A DNA stretch of 35,362 nt from Flavobacterium psychrophilum (GTDB lineage Bacteria > Bacteroidota > Bacteroidia > Flavobacteriales > Flavobacteriaceae), in the NCBI GenBank assembly GCA_945905915.1, contig CAMDQL010000012.1:1-35362 (forward strand), written 5' to 3'. Below, one piece after another: positions 24,231 through 31,857 of this stretch. A program made the translations under genes and the position numbers. The number at the start of each line of letters is the position of its first letter. The stretch's first letter is position 1. Below the pieces are notes generated by a model, which worked only from the letters and a program-made list of their open reading frames with translations, was not told where the DNA came from and searched no databases.

Positions 24231-24425
24231 ATGAAAAGAATGAAACAGATTATATCGTTACTATTAATTGTTGCTTTCGGAATATTAGCGTTAGTTGAGC
24301 AATCAAAATCTAATCCTAATAAATATATTATGATTAGTGCAATGGCTGTTTTTATGTATGGATTATACAGATTAATGAAAAGAATACCTTCTAAAAACGA
24401 GGATGAAAATGATACAGAAATTTGA
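24231..24425 (+). CDS. Small two-helix membrane protein, unknown function
   Basis: A 64-residue protein with two hydrophobic segments (about 7-22 and 32-48), separated by a short polar loop (EQSKSNPNKY), and a charged C-terminus ending DENDTEI. No family name is recognised. Its last 23 bases overlap the start of the SMR gene, indicating translational coupling. A consensus promoter directly in front supports it as a real gene rather than a chance ORF. Confidence 0.72.
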   Translation: MKRMKQIISLLLIVAFGILALVEQSKSNPNKYIMISAMAVFMYGLYRLMKRIPSKNEDENDTEI

Positions 24426-24969
24426 AATAGGTGATAAGGTTGAGGTTTTAGATGAAGCAATTTCAGGAAGAGTGGTTGCAATAAAAAACGAAGTTATTTC
24501 TGTTGAAACTAACGACGGTTTTATGATGACATTTTTTGTCAACGAATTAGTTAAAATACACAATTCCAATGATTTAAATGGTTTTTTTTCAAGTCAAAGT
24601 TTAAGTTCGGTATTGAAAGATAAAGAACTTCCAAAAAAACAAAGTTTTGGTAAAGAAAAGAAATCTCGCAAGGAAGAATTTGTGTTAGAAGTTGATTTGC
24701 ACATTGAAAAATTAGTACCTTCAAAACGTGGCATGAGCAACTATGATATTTTGACATTACAACTTGAAACAGCAAAACGACAACTCGATTTTGCAATAAA
24801 AAATAGAATGCCAAAACTTGTATTTATTCACGGTGTTGGTGAAGGAGTTTTGAAAGCGGATTTAGATTTTTTATTAGGGCGTTATGATACTATTTCGTTC
24901 CAAGACGCAAACTATCAAAAATATGGATTAGGTGCAACAGAAGTCTACATCAAACAAAATGCGAATTGA
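24403..24969 (+). CDS. SMR-domain protein (MutS2 C-terminal type) with N-terminal beta domain
   Basis: The 188-residue protein has an N-terminal small beta-barrel-like part (EIGDKVEVLDEAISGRVV), a Lys-rich linker, and an SMR domain from about residue 90. That domain carries VDLHIEKL (DLH motif) and VFIHGVGEGVLK (HGxG motif). SMR domains nick or bind branched or damaged nucleic acid, and act in DNA repair or in ribosome-collision rescue. There is no MutS ATPase part. Two in-frame ATGs (24403 and 24409) are both plausible. Overlap with the small membrane gene suggests coupling. Confidence 0.85.
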   Translation: MKMIQKFEIGDKVEVLDEAISGRVVAIKNEVISVETNDGFMMTFFVNELVKIHNSNDLNGFFSSQSLSSVLKDKELPKKQSFGKEKKSRKEEFVLEVDLHIEKLVPSKRGMSNYDILTLQLETAKRQLDFAIKNRMPKLVFIHGVGEGVLKADLDFLLGRYDTISFQDANYQKYGLGATEVYIKQNAN

Positions 24970-24984
24970 TTATTGAAAATATAA

Positions 24985-25491
24985 TTATAAACTCGTTCTG
25001 TAATTTCCAAAATTATAAGAAGTAAAACTAAACGAATTTTCCGTACTTGAAAAATTTACGTTTACAAAACGAATGTTATGAGTATAACCAGTTACGGTTA
25101 TGCCATCGGCAGCAAATAATTTATCGGTAATTATTTCAATGGTTCCTCCAGAAGCGTTCCACTCATTCGTTACAACAGGAGTTGCAGGCGGAAGTATGCT
25201 ACAAATGCTAGTAGTGTTTAAATTACCTGAATAGATTCGATAAATTATTTTATTGGTGCTATTTACTGTCACAATTCTAGGACTGCCATCTGGTGTTTCT
25301 TCATTTGCAAAACTAGTAGCAGGAATATTTAAAAGCAATAATTCATTTTCTTTAATTTTAAAAACCAAGTTACTAGAGGTGCAACTTTGAACGGTTGCAG
25401 TTTCAAAATTAAACGATTTTAATGTTATATCTCCATCGTCACAAGCTTGTAATAAAAGAATAGAAGTAATTAAAAACAATAATTTTTTCAT
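24985..25491 (-). CDS. Lipoprotein of unknown function
   Basis: A 168-residue product with a short signal peptide and lipobox LLQAC (Cys17), followed by acidic residues (DDGD). In Bacteroidota a charged patch after the lipidated Cys is compatible with surface export. The mature part is beta-rich with no recognised domain: IYRIYSGNLNT, WNASGGTIEIITDK and HNIRFVNVNF suggest a small sandwich. It is convergent with the SMR gene, 15 bases apart. Its own box TATTTTTG is at 25526-25533. Confidence 0.75.
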   Translation of the reverse strand: MKKLLFLITSILLLQACDDGDITLKSFNFETATVQSCTSSNLVFKIKENELLLLNIPATSFANEETPDGSPRIVTVNSTNKIIYRIYSGNLNTTSICSILPPATPVVTNEWNASGGTIEIITDKLFAADGITVTGYTHNIRFVNVNFSSTENSFSFTSYNFGNYRTSL

Positions 25492-25525
25492 AGGTATAAG
25501 TGTGTTTTTCTATTAAATCAAAAAG

Positions 25526-25533
25526 CAAAAATA
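25526..25533 (-). promoter_or_regulatory. Predicted -7 box (TATTTTTG) for the lipoprotein gene
   Basis: A consensus match 34 bases before the ATG at 25491. Confidence 0.5.
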
Positions 25534-25614
25534 GCGGTTTTAATTTATTATTTAACTAAAGTATGGTATTTTAAACGTAATTCATTTTTAAAGTTTCTAA
25601 AATAAAATGATTTG

Positions 25615-25622
25615 TATCTTTG
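25615..25622 (+). promoter_or_regulatory. Distal -7 box (TATCTTTG) for the cysteine desulfurase gene
   Basis: A consensus match 91 bases before the ATG. An 18-codon ORF begins at 25631 within the predicted leader. Confidence 0.45.
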
Positions 25623-25678
25623 CAGTTGAAATGAGTACTTATCATTTTTTGATATTTCAAGAAATTTTATTTGCGAAT

Positions 25679-25686
25679 TACATTTG
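25679..25686 (+). promoter_or_regulatory. Proximal -7 box (TACATTTG) for the cysteine desulfurase gene
   Basis: A second consensus match 27 bases before the ATG; it overlaps the end of the small leader ORF. Confidence 0.5.
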
Positions 25687-25713
25687 ACAATGAAAAACAA
25701 TTAAAAGACACAA

Positions 25714-26835
25714 ATGAGAAAAGTGTATTTAGATAATGCCGCAACTACAGCCATTCATCCTGAAGTTATTTCGGTTATGATGGATGTACTTCAAAATGAT
25801 TTTGGAAATCCATCTTCTACGCACAGTTTTGGTCGAAGCGCTAAGACTTTGTTAGAATCGGCTCGAAAATCCATTGCTAAATTATTAAATGCACAAGCTT
25901 CTGAAATTATTTTCACGTCAACTGCCACTGAAGCAACGAACTGGATTTTGACCAGCGCTGTGAAAGATTTGGGAATTCAACGCATTATAACAACTAAAAT
26001 TGAGCATCACGCTACGTTGCACACGGTCGAACATTTAGCAAAGGAATTCGGAATTCAAGTTGAATACATTGCGATTTTACCAAATGGAAATATCGATTAC
26101 CAAGATTTAGCAGCGAAAATACCTTCAGATGTTCCTACTTTAGTTTCGTTAATTCATGTAAATAATGAAATAGGAACGATTTTAGACATTAAACGCGTTT
26201 CTGATTTGTGCCAATATGCAAACGCACTTTTTCATTGTGATACGGTGCAATCTATTGGAAAAATGAATTTAGATGTACAAGAGTTGGGAATCGATTTTTT
26301 AGTAGCTTCTGCACATAAATTTCATGGTCCAAAAGGAATTGGGTTTGCTTTTTTGAAAAAGAATTCGATGTTACAACCAATGATTTTTGGGGGCGAACAA
26401 GAAAAAGGAATGCGTGCCGGAACCGAACCAGTTCATCAAGTGGTAGGAATGGCAAAAGCCTTTGAATTAGCTTACGCGAATCTAGAAAATGACATCAATT
26501 ATATTTCTGACATAAAAAACTATTGTTTTTCGGAATTAAAAAAAGTATTTCCAGCAGTCAAAATCAACGGAGAAAACACGTTTTATAACCTTTTGAATGT
26601 CCAATTACCTTTATCGGAAGAAAAGACTTCAATGTTGCTATTTACTTTAGATATGAAAGGAATTGCCGTTTCTCGTGGAAGTGCTTGTCAAAGTGGAAGT
26701 GTAAAACCATCCCACGTTTTAGCCGAATTTTTATCGCCAGAAGAAGTCATAAAACCAAGTGTACGCATTTCATTCAGTCATTTCAATACGAAAGAAGATA
26801 TTGATTTGTTGGTGGAAGCTTTGAAAACTACATAA
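25714..26835 (+). CDS. Cysteine desulfurase (NifS/IscS family)
   Basis: A PLP enzyme that takes sulfur from cysteine as a protein persulfide for Fe-S clusters, thiamine or tRNA thiolation. The 373 residues include YLDNAATT at the N-terminus, IEHHATLH, HCDTVQS, SAHKFHGPKG with the PLP lysine at 202, and SRGSACQSGS with the persulfide Cys325. The compact Cys loop is of the NifS/IscS (group I) type rather than SufS. No isc or suf genes lie adjacent. Two possible promoters precede it. It ends before a palindromic terminator shared with the convergent SRPBCC gene. Confidence 0.93.
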   Translation: MRKVYLDNAATTAIHPEVISVMMDVLQNDFGNPSSTHSFGRSAKTLLESARKSIAKLLNAQASEIIFTSTATEATNWILTSAVKDLGIQRIITTKIEHHATLHTVEHLAKEFGIQVEYIAILPNGNIDYQDLAAKIPSDVPTLVSLIHVNNEIGTILDIKRVSDLCQYANALFHCDTVQSIGKMNLDVQELGIDFLVASAHKFHGPKGIGFAFLKKNSMLQPMIFGGEQEKGMRAGTEPVHQVVGMAKAFELAYANLENDINYISDIKNYCFSELKKVFPAVKINGENTFYNLLNVQLPLSEEKTSMLLFTLDMKGIAVSRGSACQSGSVKPSHVLAEFLSPEEVIKPSVRISFSHFNTKEDIDLLVEALKTT

Positions 26836-26837
26836 AA

Positions 26838-26861
26838 AAAGTCCGTTTTTAAACGGACTTT
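26838..26861. terminator. Bidirectional terminator between desulfurase and SRPBCC genes
   Basis: AAAGTCCGTTT pairs perfectly with AAACGGACTTT across a TT spacer, with A-rich and T-rich flanks. Confidence 0.87.
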
Positions 26862-26883
26862 CATTTTTATTTAAAATACAGAA

Positions 26884-27273
26884 TTACAATTTCCCCATAT
26901 TTTCAGCCAAAGTTTCAATAAATTTTGTTATAGGCCCTTTAATCATCATCGCCATCATTGGATTAAACTCGCCTTCAAACGCTAATTGTACATCTGTTGA
27001 ATCGTTTACTTCGGTTAAGTTTGCGGTTAAAGTAAAAGGTAATTTACTTGAAGCTGCTCCTAAAACGATTTGCGAATTTGGAGTTCCGCCTTTTTTTACC
27101 AATTTAATTTCTGGCATTCCTTTTAATCCGAATTCAAAGCAATTTTCATCGATTACTTCAAATTTTGCAATATTTTCAGGCATTAATTTTTCAAAATTCT
27201 TAACGTCGTTCAAAGCATTGAATAAATATTCAGCCGATTTTGCTACGTTTACTTTTGGACTTTCTAAGTTCAT
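26884..27273 (-). CDS. SRPBCC (START-like) family protein
   Basis: A 129-residue cytosolic protein without signal peptide. The pattern VAKSAEYLFNALNDVKNFEKLMPENI at the start and the strands FGLKGMPEIKLV and VQLAFEGEFNP are those of SRPBCC/polyketide-cyclase-like helix-grip folds, which bind hydrophobic ligands. It ends in the amphipathic helix FIETLAENMGKL. No ligand or reaction can be named. It may be co-transcribed with pyrE upstream (93-base gap), since I see no convincing promoter box of its own. Confidence 0.82.
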   Translation of the reverse strand: MNLESPKVNVAKSAEYLFNALNDVKNFEKLMPENIAKFEVIDENCFEFGLKGMPEIKLVKKGGTPNSQIVLGAASSKLPFTLTANLTEVNDSTDVQLAFEGEFNPMMAMMIKGPITKFIETLAENMGKL

Positions 27274-27366
27274 ATTTTTTTATTTATAAGTTTAAAAGGT
27301 TAAGGGTTTAAAAGGATGTAGTTTAGAAGCAATTTATTCTCCCAACTTCCTACTTCTAACTCCCAA

Positions 27367-28014
27367 CTATATTTCTGCGTTCCACTCAGCTGGATTTGCG
27401 TTCCAAGCGCTTAATGTTTCTAGTTCGTTTTCTGAAACATATTGTTTGTCAACTGCTTTCTCTAATAAATTTTCGTAATTACTAAGCGTGTAAACATCCA
27501 AATTAGCGGCCTCAAAACGTTCCTTTGAAACTTGAAAACCATAGGTAAAAATCGCTGCCATTCCTTTGATATTAGCGCCTTCGTTGCGCAACGCTTCAAC
27601 AGCTAATAAACTACTTCCTCCAGTCGAAATCAAATCTTCAACCACAACTACATTTTGTCCTTTTTGTAAAAAGCCTTCCACTTGGTTTTGTCTTCCGTGT
27701 TTTTTTGGTTCAGGTCGAACGTATACAAAAGGCAATCCCATTGCTTCGGCAACTAAAATTCCGATGCCAATAGCGCCTGTTGCAACGCCTGCAATAACAT
27801 CGGGCTTGCCAAATTTCTCTTCAATTTGTTTTGCAAATTCATCACGAATGTAATTCCTAACCGCTGGAAATGAAAGGATTATGCGGTTATCACAATAAAT
27901 TGGAGACTTCCAGCCAGAAGCCCATGTAAAAGGATTTTTGGAATTTAATTTAATTGCGTTTATTTGTAAAAGCAATTCGGCTGTTTGTTGTGCTGTGTTG
28001 TTATTAAAAATCAT
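27367..28014 (-). CDS. pyrE: Orotate phosphoribosyltransferase
   Basis: PyrE joins orotate to PRPP to make OMP, the fifth step of UMP synthesis, and follows PyrD in the pathway. The 215-residue length is normal. Visible motifs are NPFTWASGWKSPIYCDNR, GVATGAIGIG, FVYVRPEPKKHGRQNQVEG (catalytic loop with Lys-His) and the PRPP motif VVVVEDLISTGGSS. The start codon lies only seven bases from the start of the divergent NUDIX gene. The predicted -7 box (28019-28026) covers that start codon and is four bases from the pyrE ATG. Confidence 0.97.
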   Translation of the reverse strand: MIFNNNTAQQTAELLLQINAIKLNSKNPFTWASGWKSPIYCDNRIILSFPAVRNYIRDEFAKQIEEKFGKPDVIAGVATGAIGIGILVAEAMGLPFVYVRPEPKKHGRQNQVEGFLQKGQNVVVVEDLISTGGSSLLAVEALRNEGANIKGMAAIFTYGFQVSKERFEAANLDVYTLSNYENLLEKAVDKQYVSENELETLSAWNANPAEWNAEI

Positions 28015-28018
28015 ATTG

Positions 28019-28026
28019 CAAATGTA
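28019..28026 (-). promoter_or_regulatory. Predicted -7 box for pyrE (TACATTTG), overlapping the NUDIX start codon
   Basis: Reads TACATTTGCAATATG on the minus strand. This predicts a leaderless pyrE mRNA and places RNA polymerase over the divergent gene's initiation site. Confidence 0.55.
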
Positions 28027-28621
28027 TAAAGTTTTTGTGAACGATAAGCCACTTTTTTTGACAAATCAGGTTCAAAAAGAAACCGATTTCAAACTTTTTT
28101 TATTAGAAAGTGTTGATATCAAGAAGTTGATCGTTAAAATATTTCAGCATAAAATTCAGAAAGCGTTTCTATATCATCCAGATGAGAAATTAATTATGAA
28201 AACGCTTCGTGCCAAATTACCTGTTGAAAAAGCAGGTGGTGGATTGGTTTATAATGCAAATGGAGACGTACTTTTTATTTTCAGAAACGGAAAATGGGAT
28301 TTGGCAAAAGGCGGCATGGAAAAAAACGAAACCATTGAAGAAACCGCCATTAGAGAAGTAGAAGAAGAAACGGGCGTTACCGGTTTAGTCATTACCGAAA
28401 AACTGCAAAAAACCTATCATATTTTTAAGCGAAACGGTCGTTACAAATTAAAAATTACCCAATGGTTTGAAATGCAAACCAAATACGAAGGAAATCCTCA
28501 AGGTCAAGCCGAAGAAGGCATCGAGAAAGTAGAGTGGGTGAACCCAAAGAATATTCCGATGTTATTGGAAAATTCCTACGAGAATATTAAGTTGTTGTTT
28601 GAAACAGAGAAAGTGGTTTAG
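28022..28621 (+). CDS. NUDIX hydrolase
   Basis: A 199-residue protein. An N-terminal extension of about 70 residues of unknown role (VNDKPLFLT) precedes a NUDIX domain with the box at about residues 97-119, pattern G-x5-E-x7-R-E-V-x-E-E-x-G-V complete. NUDIX enzymes cleave nucleoside diphosphates linked to another group; FRNGKWDLAKGG is the usual run-in. The box residues for metal binding are intact, so it should be active, but the substrate is unknown. The ATG at 28022 is preferred over an upstream start that would run through pyrE. Confidence 0.88.
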   Translation: MYKVFVNDKPLFLTNQVQKETDFKLFLLESVDIKKLIVKIFQHKIQKAFLYHPDEKLIMKTLRAKLPVEKAGGGLVYNANGDVLFIFRNGKWDLAKGGMEKNETIEETAIREVEEETGVTGLVITEKLQKTYHIFKRNGRYKLKITQWFEMQTKYEGNPQGQAEEGIEKVEWVNPKNIPMLLENSYENIKLLFETEKVV

Positions 28622-28626
28622 GAATC

Positions 28627-28685
28627 AACACGAATTTCACTAATTTTCACAAATTTAGTTAGTGATAATTAGTGAAATTCGTGTT
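28627..28685. repeat. 24-base inverted repeat between convergent genes (copy 1)
   Basis: Arms 28627-28650 and 28662-28685 are complementary with one mismatch, around an 11-base spacer. The left arm is the exact reverse complement of 32529-32552, so this is a dispersed element. It probably also works as a hairpin terminator for the NUDIX and M14 genes. Confidence 0.8.
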
Positions 28686-28690
28686 TAAAA

Positions 28691-30415
28691 TTACCTTATC
28701 CTGTAAACCGGATATTGCAAATACGCCTTTTCATAATAAGGCGATTGTCTATACACCCAATCCAATTGTGCCGCACCGTTTTCAGCGAAAGCTTTGTCGT
28801 TTTGTTTCTTTTGTTCTAATTCGGCTTTTATTTTAGGGTTTTTGTCTAAGAATTCTTTCGCTAAATCTTCAAAAACGTAACTTGAATAGCCTTCTTTTTG
28901 TTGTAAAATAGGATCAAAGAAGTTCCAATTGAAATAACTGTCCACCGCTTCTGGTTCTAATGTTTCAACTAAATATTTCACTCCCGGTTGATTTGTGTAA
29001 AATACATAATCGCCCATAAAAAATTTCACTTTTTGAGATGATTTGGATACTTTCGTATTGTAATGTCCGTAATGCCCTTCATAAGGCGATTTAGACGTTT
29101 GATAACTTTCAATTTTATACGATTCTACTTCAATAATGGTGTCTTTTTGAAGACGATGCGCATTGATGTTGTTTAATTCCAACAAATCTAATACGTGCCA
29201 TTGCGATTGTGGAATAATATACGCTTTTGGAATGTTTACGAATTTTGTAGGTTTAAAATTGCCATAAAACGGAATTTTCTTGGTAAACGGTTTACTTTTA
29301 TCATAAAACAATCGGTCTTTTCCTGAAATATCACTTGGCTTGTAACCACCTTGATAGCCTTTAAAATCAATATAAGACACTTTCGTTGAATCAATCGCCC
29401 AATCCATCGGATATTGCATCCCAACTTGATATTCATTCAAAGCATCTTTACGCATTTGCTTGATTTTTTGCCAATTTGCATTAGCGAAATTAATCGTGCT
29501 CACCATAAATTCATAAGTCACTTTGACGCGTTCTTCATACACTTTCAACATGTGTGTTTCAGGAACAAATCCTAAAGTATGAAACAAAGTGGTATAACCT
29601 GTGGCATATCGTGGCGTATCGGTAAATTGTTCGAAACCTTTGTCAGGCATATCGCCGTGAATATTCACATAAGGCACCACATCGATGTTCTTTTTGTTCA
29701 TGTCTTTTACCACCGAAGGATATAATTCGTTGATGAAATAATTGCCCAATTTGTTTCCCAAGCGTTCATGTTGGGTTGCAATGCAAGTAAACGTATATTG
29801 ATAATCCGCACCATTTGAAACGTGATTATCTAAGAAAATATCGGGATTCAATTCAGTAAATAACTTTTGAAAACTTCTTGAATTTTTAGTGTCCGATTTA
29901 ATAAAATCGCGATTCAAATCATAATTGCGCCCATTTCCTCTGAAACCATATTCTTCAGGACCGTTTTGATTGGCTCTTGAATGCGAATTTCGATTCAATA
30001 TACCACCTACATTATACACTGGAATAGCCGCAATTAAAGTATTTTTAGCCGTTTTAATTTTTCCCATGGCTAAATCACGCATTAACATCATGGTAGCGTC
30101 AATGCCGTCGGGTTCACCTGCGTGAATTCCGTTGTTGATTAAAATTACGGCTTTGTTTTTAGTAAAATAGTCATCAAAATCAAATTTACCTTCGCTTGAA
30201 AAAAGCACTAAATGCAAAGGTTTTCCGCTATCAGTGGTACCTTTATAAATCATTTGGATATTTACAAAACGTTCGTCTAATTGTTCATAAAATGAAATAC
30301 ATTCTTCATAAGTAGTGGATTGATTGCCATTGCCTCGCTCAAAAGGCGTGGATAAATCGTTTTGTGAAAAAACAAAAATTGAAAAGAAAAGTAAACTTAT
30401 AGTTAAAAAACGCAT
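28691..30415 (-). CDS. M14 family zinc carboxypeptidase-like protein, secreted
   Basis: A metallopeptidase of 574 residues with a signal peptide ending near FVFS (residue about 17). Zinc ligands are visible as GIHAGEP (His98, Glu101) and DNHVSNG (His198). The substrate-binding Asn-Arg pair is at NYDLNRDF (168-169), and a likely catalytic Glu286 is in FVPETHML. The domain fills about residues 25-310; the remaining C-terminal region of about 260 residues is typical of the Bacteroidota subtype and not otherwise recognised. The ATG at 30415 is chosen because the alternative TTG at 30439 lies within the promoter box at 30437-30444. Confidence 0.9.
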   Translation of the reverse strand: MRFLTISLLFFSIFVFSQNDLSTPFERGNGNQSTTYEECISFYEQLDERFVNIQMIYKGTTDSGKPLHLVLFSSEGKFDFDDYFTKNKAVILINNGIHAGEPDGIDATMMLMRDLAMGKIKTAKNTLIAAIPVYNVGGILNRNSHSRANQNGPEEYGFRGNGRNYDLNRDFIKSDTKNSRSFQKLFTELNPDIFLDNHVSNGADYQYTFTCIATQHERLGNKLGNYFINELYPSVVKDMNKKNIDVVPYVNIHGDMPDKGFEQFTDTPRYATGYTTLFHTLGFVPETHMLKVYEERVKVTYEFMVSTINFANANWQKIKQMRKDALNEYQVGMQYPMDWAIDSTKVSYIDFKGYQGGYKPSDISGKDRLFYDKSKPFTKKIPFYGNFKPTKFVNIPKAYIIPQSQWHVLDLLELNNINAHRLQKDTIIEVESYKIESYQTSKSPYEGHYGHYNTKVSKSSQKVKFFMGDYVFYTNQPGVKYLVETLEPEAVDSYFNWNFFDPILQQKEGYSSYVFEDLAKEFLDKNPKIKAELEQKKQNDKAFAENGAAQLDWVYRQSPYYEKAYLQYPVYRIR

Positions 30416-30436
30416 AGCATAATAGTATTTGAGTTT

Positions 30437-30444
30437 CAAAAATA
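30437..30444 (-). promoter_or_regulatory. Predicted -7 box for the M14 peptidase (TATTTTTG)
   Basis: A consensus match 21 bases before the ATG at 30415. It excludes the upstream TTG start. Confidence 0.55.
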
Positions 30445-30498
30445 ATGAATCTTTTTAGCATATTTTTTAATTCTTAATTTTTAATTCAAAATTGGCTT

Positions 30499-30506
30499 TA
30501 TCTTTG
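30499..30506 (+). promoter_or_regulatory. Predicted -7 box for the second helicase (TATCTTTG), 4 bases before ATG
   Basis: TATCTTTGCCGCATG. The layout is the same as at trmD, again predicting a leaderless mRNA. Confidence 0.6.
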
Positions 30507-30510
30507 CCGC

Positions 30511-31857
30511 ATGAGTCAAAATCCGTATTCCAACAATGTACTATTGAATCTTGGTATTCAAAGTTTAAATAAAATGCAAGAAGTAGCACAACATGCTATT
30601 TTGAATGAAGATAATATTTTATTGCTTTCGCCAACAGGTTCGGGTAAAACCTTAGCTTTTTTATTACCCATTTTTCAATTATTAGAAGAAGATGTAAAAG
30701 GCGTGCAATGTATAATTTTAGTGCCTTCGCGCGAATTAGGTTTGCAAATTGAACAAGTTTGGAAAAAAATGGGCACGCATTATAAAGTCAATATGTGTTA
30801 TGGTGGCCATTCAATTGATATCGAAATCAATAATTTGAGTAACCCTCCAGCGCTTTTAATTGGGACACCAGGAAGAATTGCCGATCATTTAGACCGAGGA
30901 AGTTTTGCTACCGATAATATTAAAACGTATGTTTTAGACGAGTTTGACAAATCATTACAATTGGGTTATCATGAGGAAATGTCATACATTATTGGAAAAA
31001 TCACTAGAGCCAACAAGCGAATTTTAGTTTCTGCGACTTCGGGTGTGGAAATTCCGAAATATACTAAAGTAATTGATCCGAAAGTAATTGATTTTATTCC
31101 GAACCAAAAACAGAACGATAATTTAGATGTTCGCATCGTGTTTTCGAAATCCAAAGATAAAATTGATTCGTTGTTTCAGTTGATTTGCTCATTAAACTCA
31201 GAAGCTGCGATTATTTTTTGCAACCATAGAGAAGCGGTAGAACGCATTCACGAAATGTTAACTCAAAAAGGAATTATTTCGACTTATTATCATGGCGGAT
31301 TAGACCAAGACGAACGCGAACGCGCTTTGATTCAGTTCAGAAATGGAAGTGTTTCCTATTTGATTACGACCGATTTAGGTGCGAGAGGTTTGGATATTCC
31401 TGAAATGAAACACGTAATTCATTACCATTTACCTGCAAAAGAAGACGAATTTACTCACAGAAACGGAAGAACCGCACGTATGTTGGCAACTGGAACCGCT
31501 TATGTGTTGATTCATGAAACCGAAAAAAAATCTGATTATTTTGATTATGGCAAACGAAGATTAGATGTTTCCAATGCGAAATCATTACCAAAAGCACCTT
31601 TATATCAAACGCTTTACATCAGCGGAGGAAAGAAAAACAAGTTGAATAAAATTGACATTGTAGGTTTCTTTTCGCAAAAAGGAAAGTTGGAAAAAGACGA
31701 CATTGGATTAATCGAAGTCAAAGATTTTATTTCCTTTGTAGCGGTGAAATATCCAAAAGTAAAATCCTTATTGCAAAACATCAAAGAGGAGAAAATGAAG
31801 GGGAAGAAATATAAAATTGAGGTTGCGAGAAAAGTGATTAAGAAAGAGGAGGAGTAA
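30511..31857 (+). CDS. DEAD-box-like RNA helicase with DEFD motif
   Basis: A 448-residue superfamily 2 helicase with all main motifs: SPTGSGKT (40-47), PSRELGLQ, GTPGR, DEFD (143-146) in place of DEAD, SAT, IIFCNHREA, TTDLGARGLDIP and HRNGRTAR. The DEFD variant recurs, to my knowledge, in a Bacteroidota subgroup and keeps the two acidic residues that bind magnesium. A C-terminal extension of about 80 residues includes IDIVGFFSQKGKLEKDDIGLIEV, resembling a small RNA-binding (DbpA-like) domain, and a basic tail. The methyltransferase gene starts directly at its stop, so they are coupled. Confidence 0.93.
   Translation: MSQNPYSNNVLLNLGIQSLNKMQEVAQHAILNEDNILLLSPTGSGKTLAFLLPIFQLLEEDVKGVQCIILVPSRELGLQIEQVWKKMGTHYKVNMCYGGHSIDIEINNLSNPPALLIGTPGRIADHLDRGSFATDNIKTYVLDEFDKSLQLGYHEEMSYIIGKITRANKRILVSATSGVEIPKYTKVIDPKVIDFIPNQKQNDNLDVRIVFSKSKDKIDSLFQLICSLNSEAAIIFCNHREAVERIHEMLTQKGIISTYYHGGLDQDERERALIQFRNGSVSYLITTDLGARGLDIPEMKHVIHYHLPAKEDEFTHRNGRTARMLATGTAYVLIHETEKKSDYFDYGKRRLDVSNAKSLPKAPLYQTLYISGGKKNKLNKIDIVGFFSQKGKLEKDDIGLIEVKDFISFVAVKYPKVKSLLQNIKEEKMKGKKYKIEVARKVIKKEEE

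Noticed and set aside
27938..28021. N-terminal extension of the NUDIX protein
   Set aside because: It would be read through the pyrE coding region on the other strand, and the added residues are not part of the domain.
28627..28685. Inverted repeat considered as insertion-sequence ends
   Set aside because: Only 11 bases lie between the arms, so there is no room for a transposase and no target duplication is evident.
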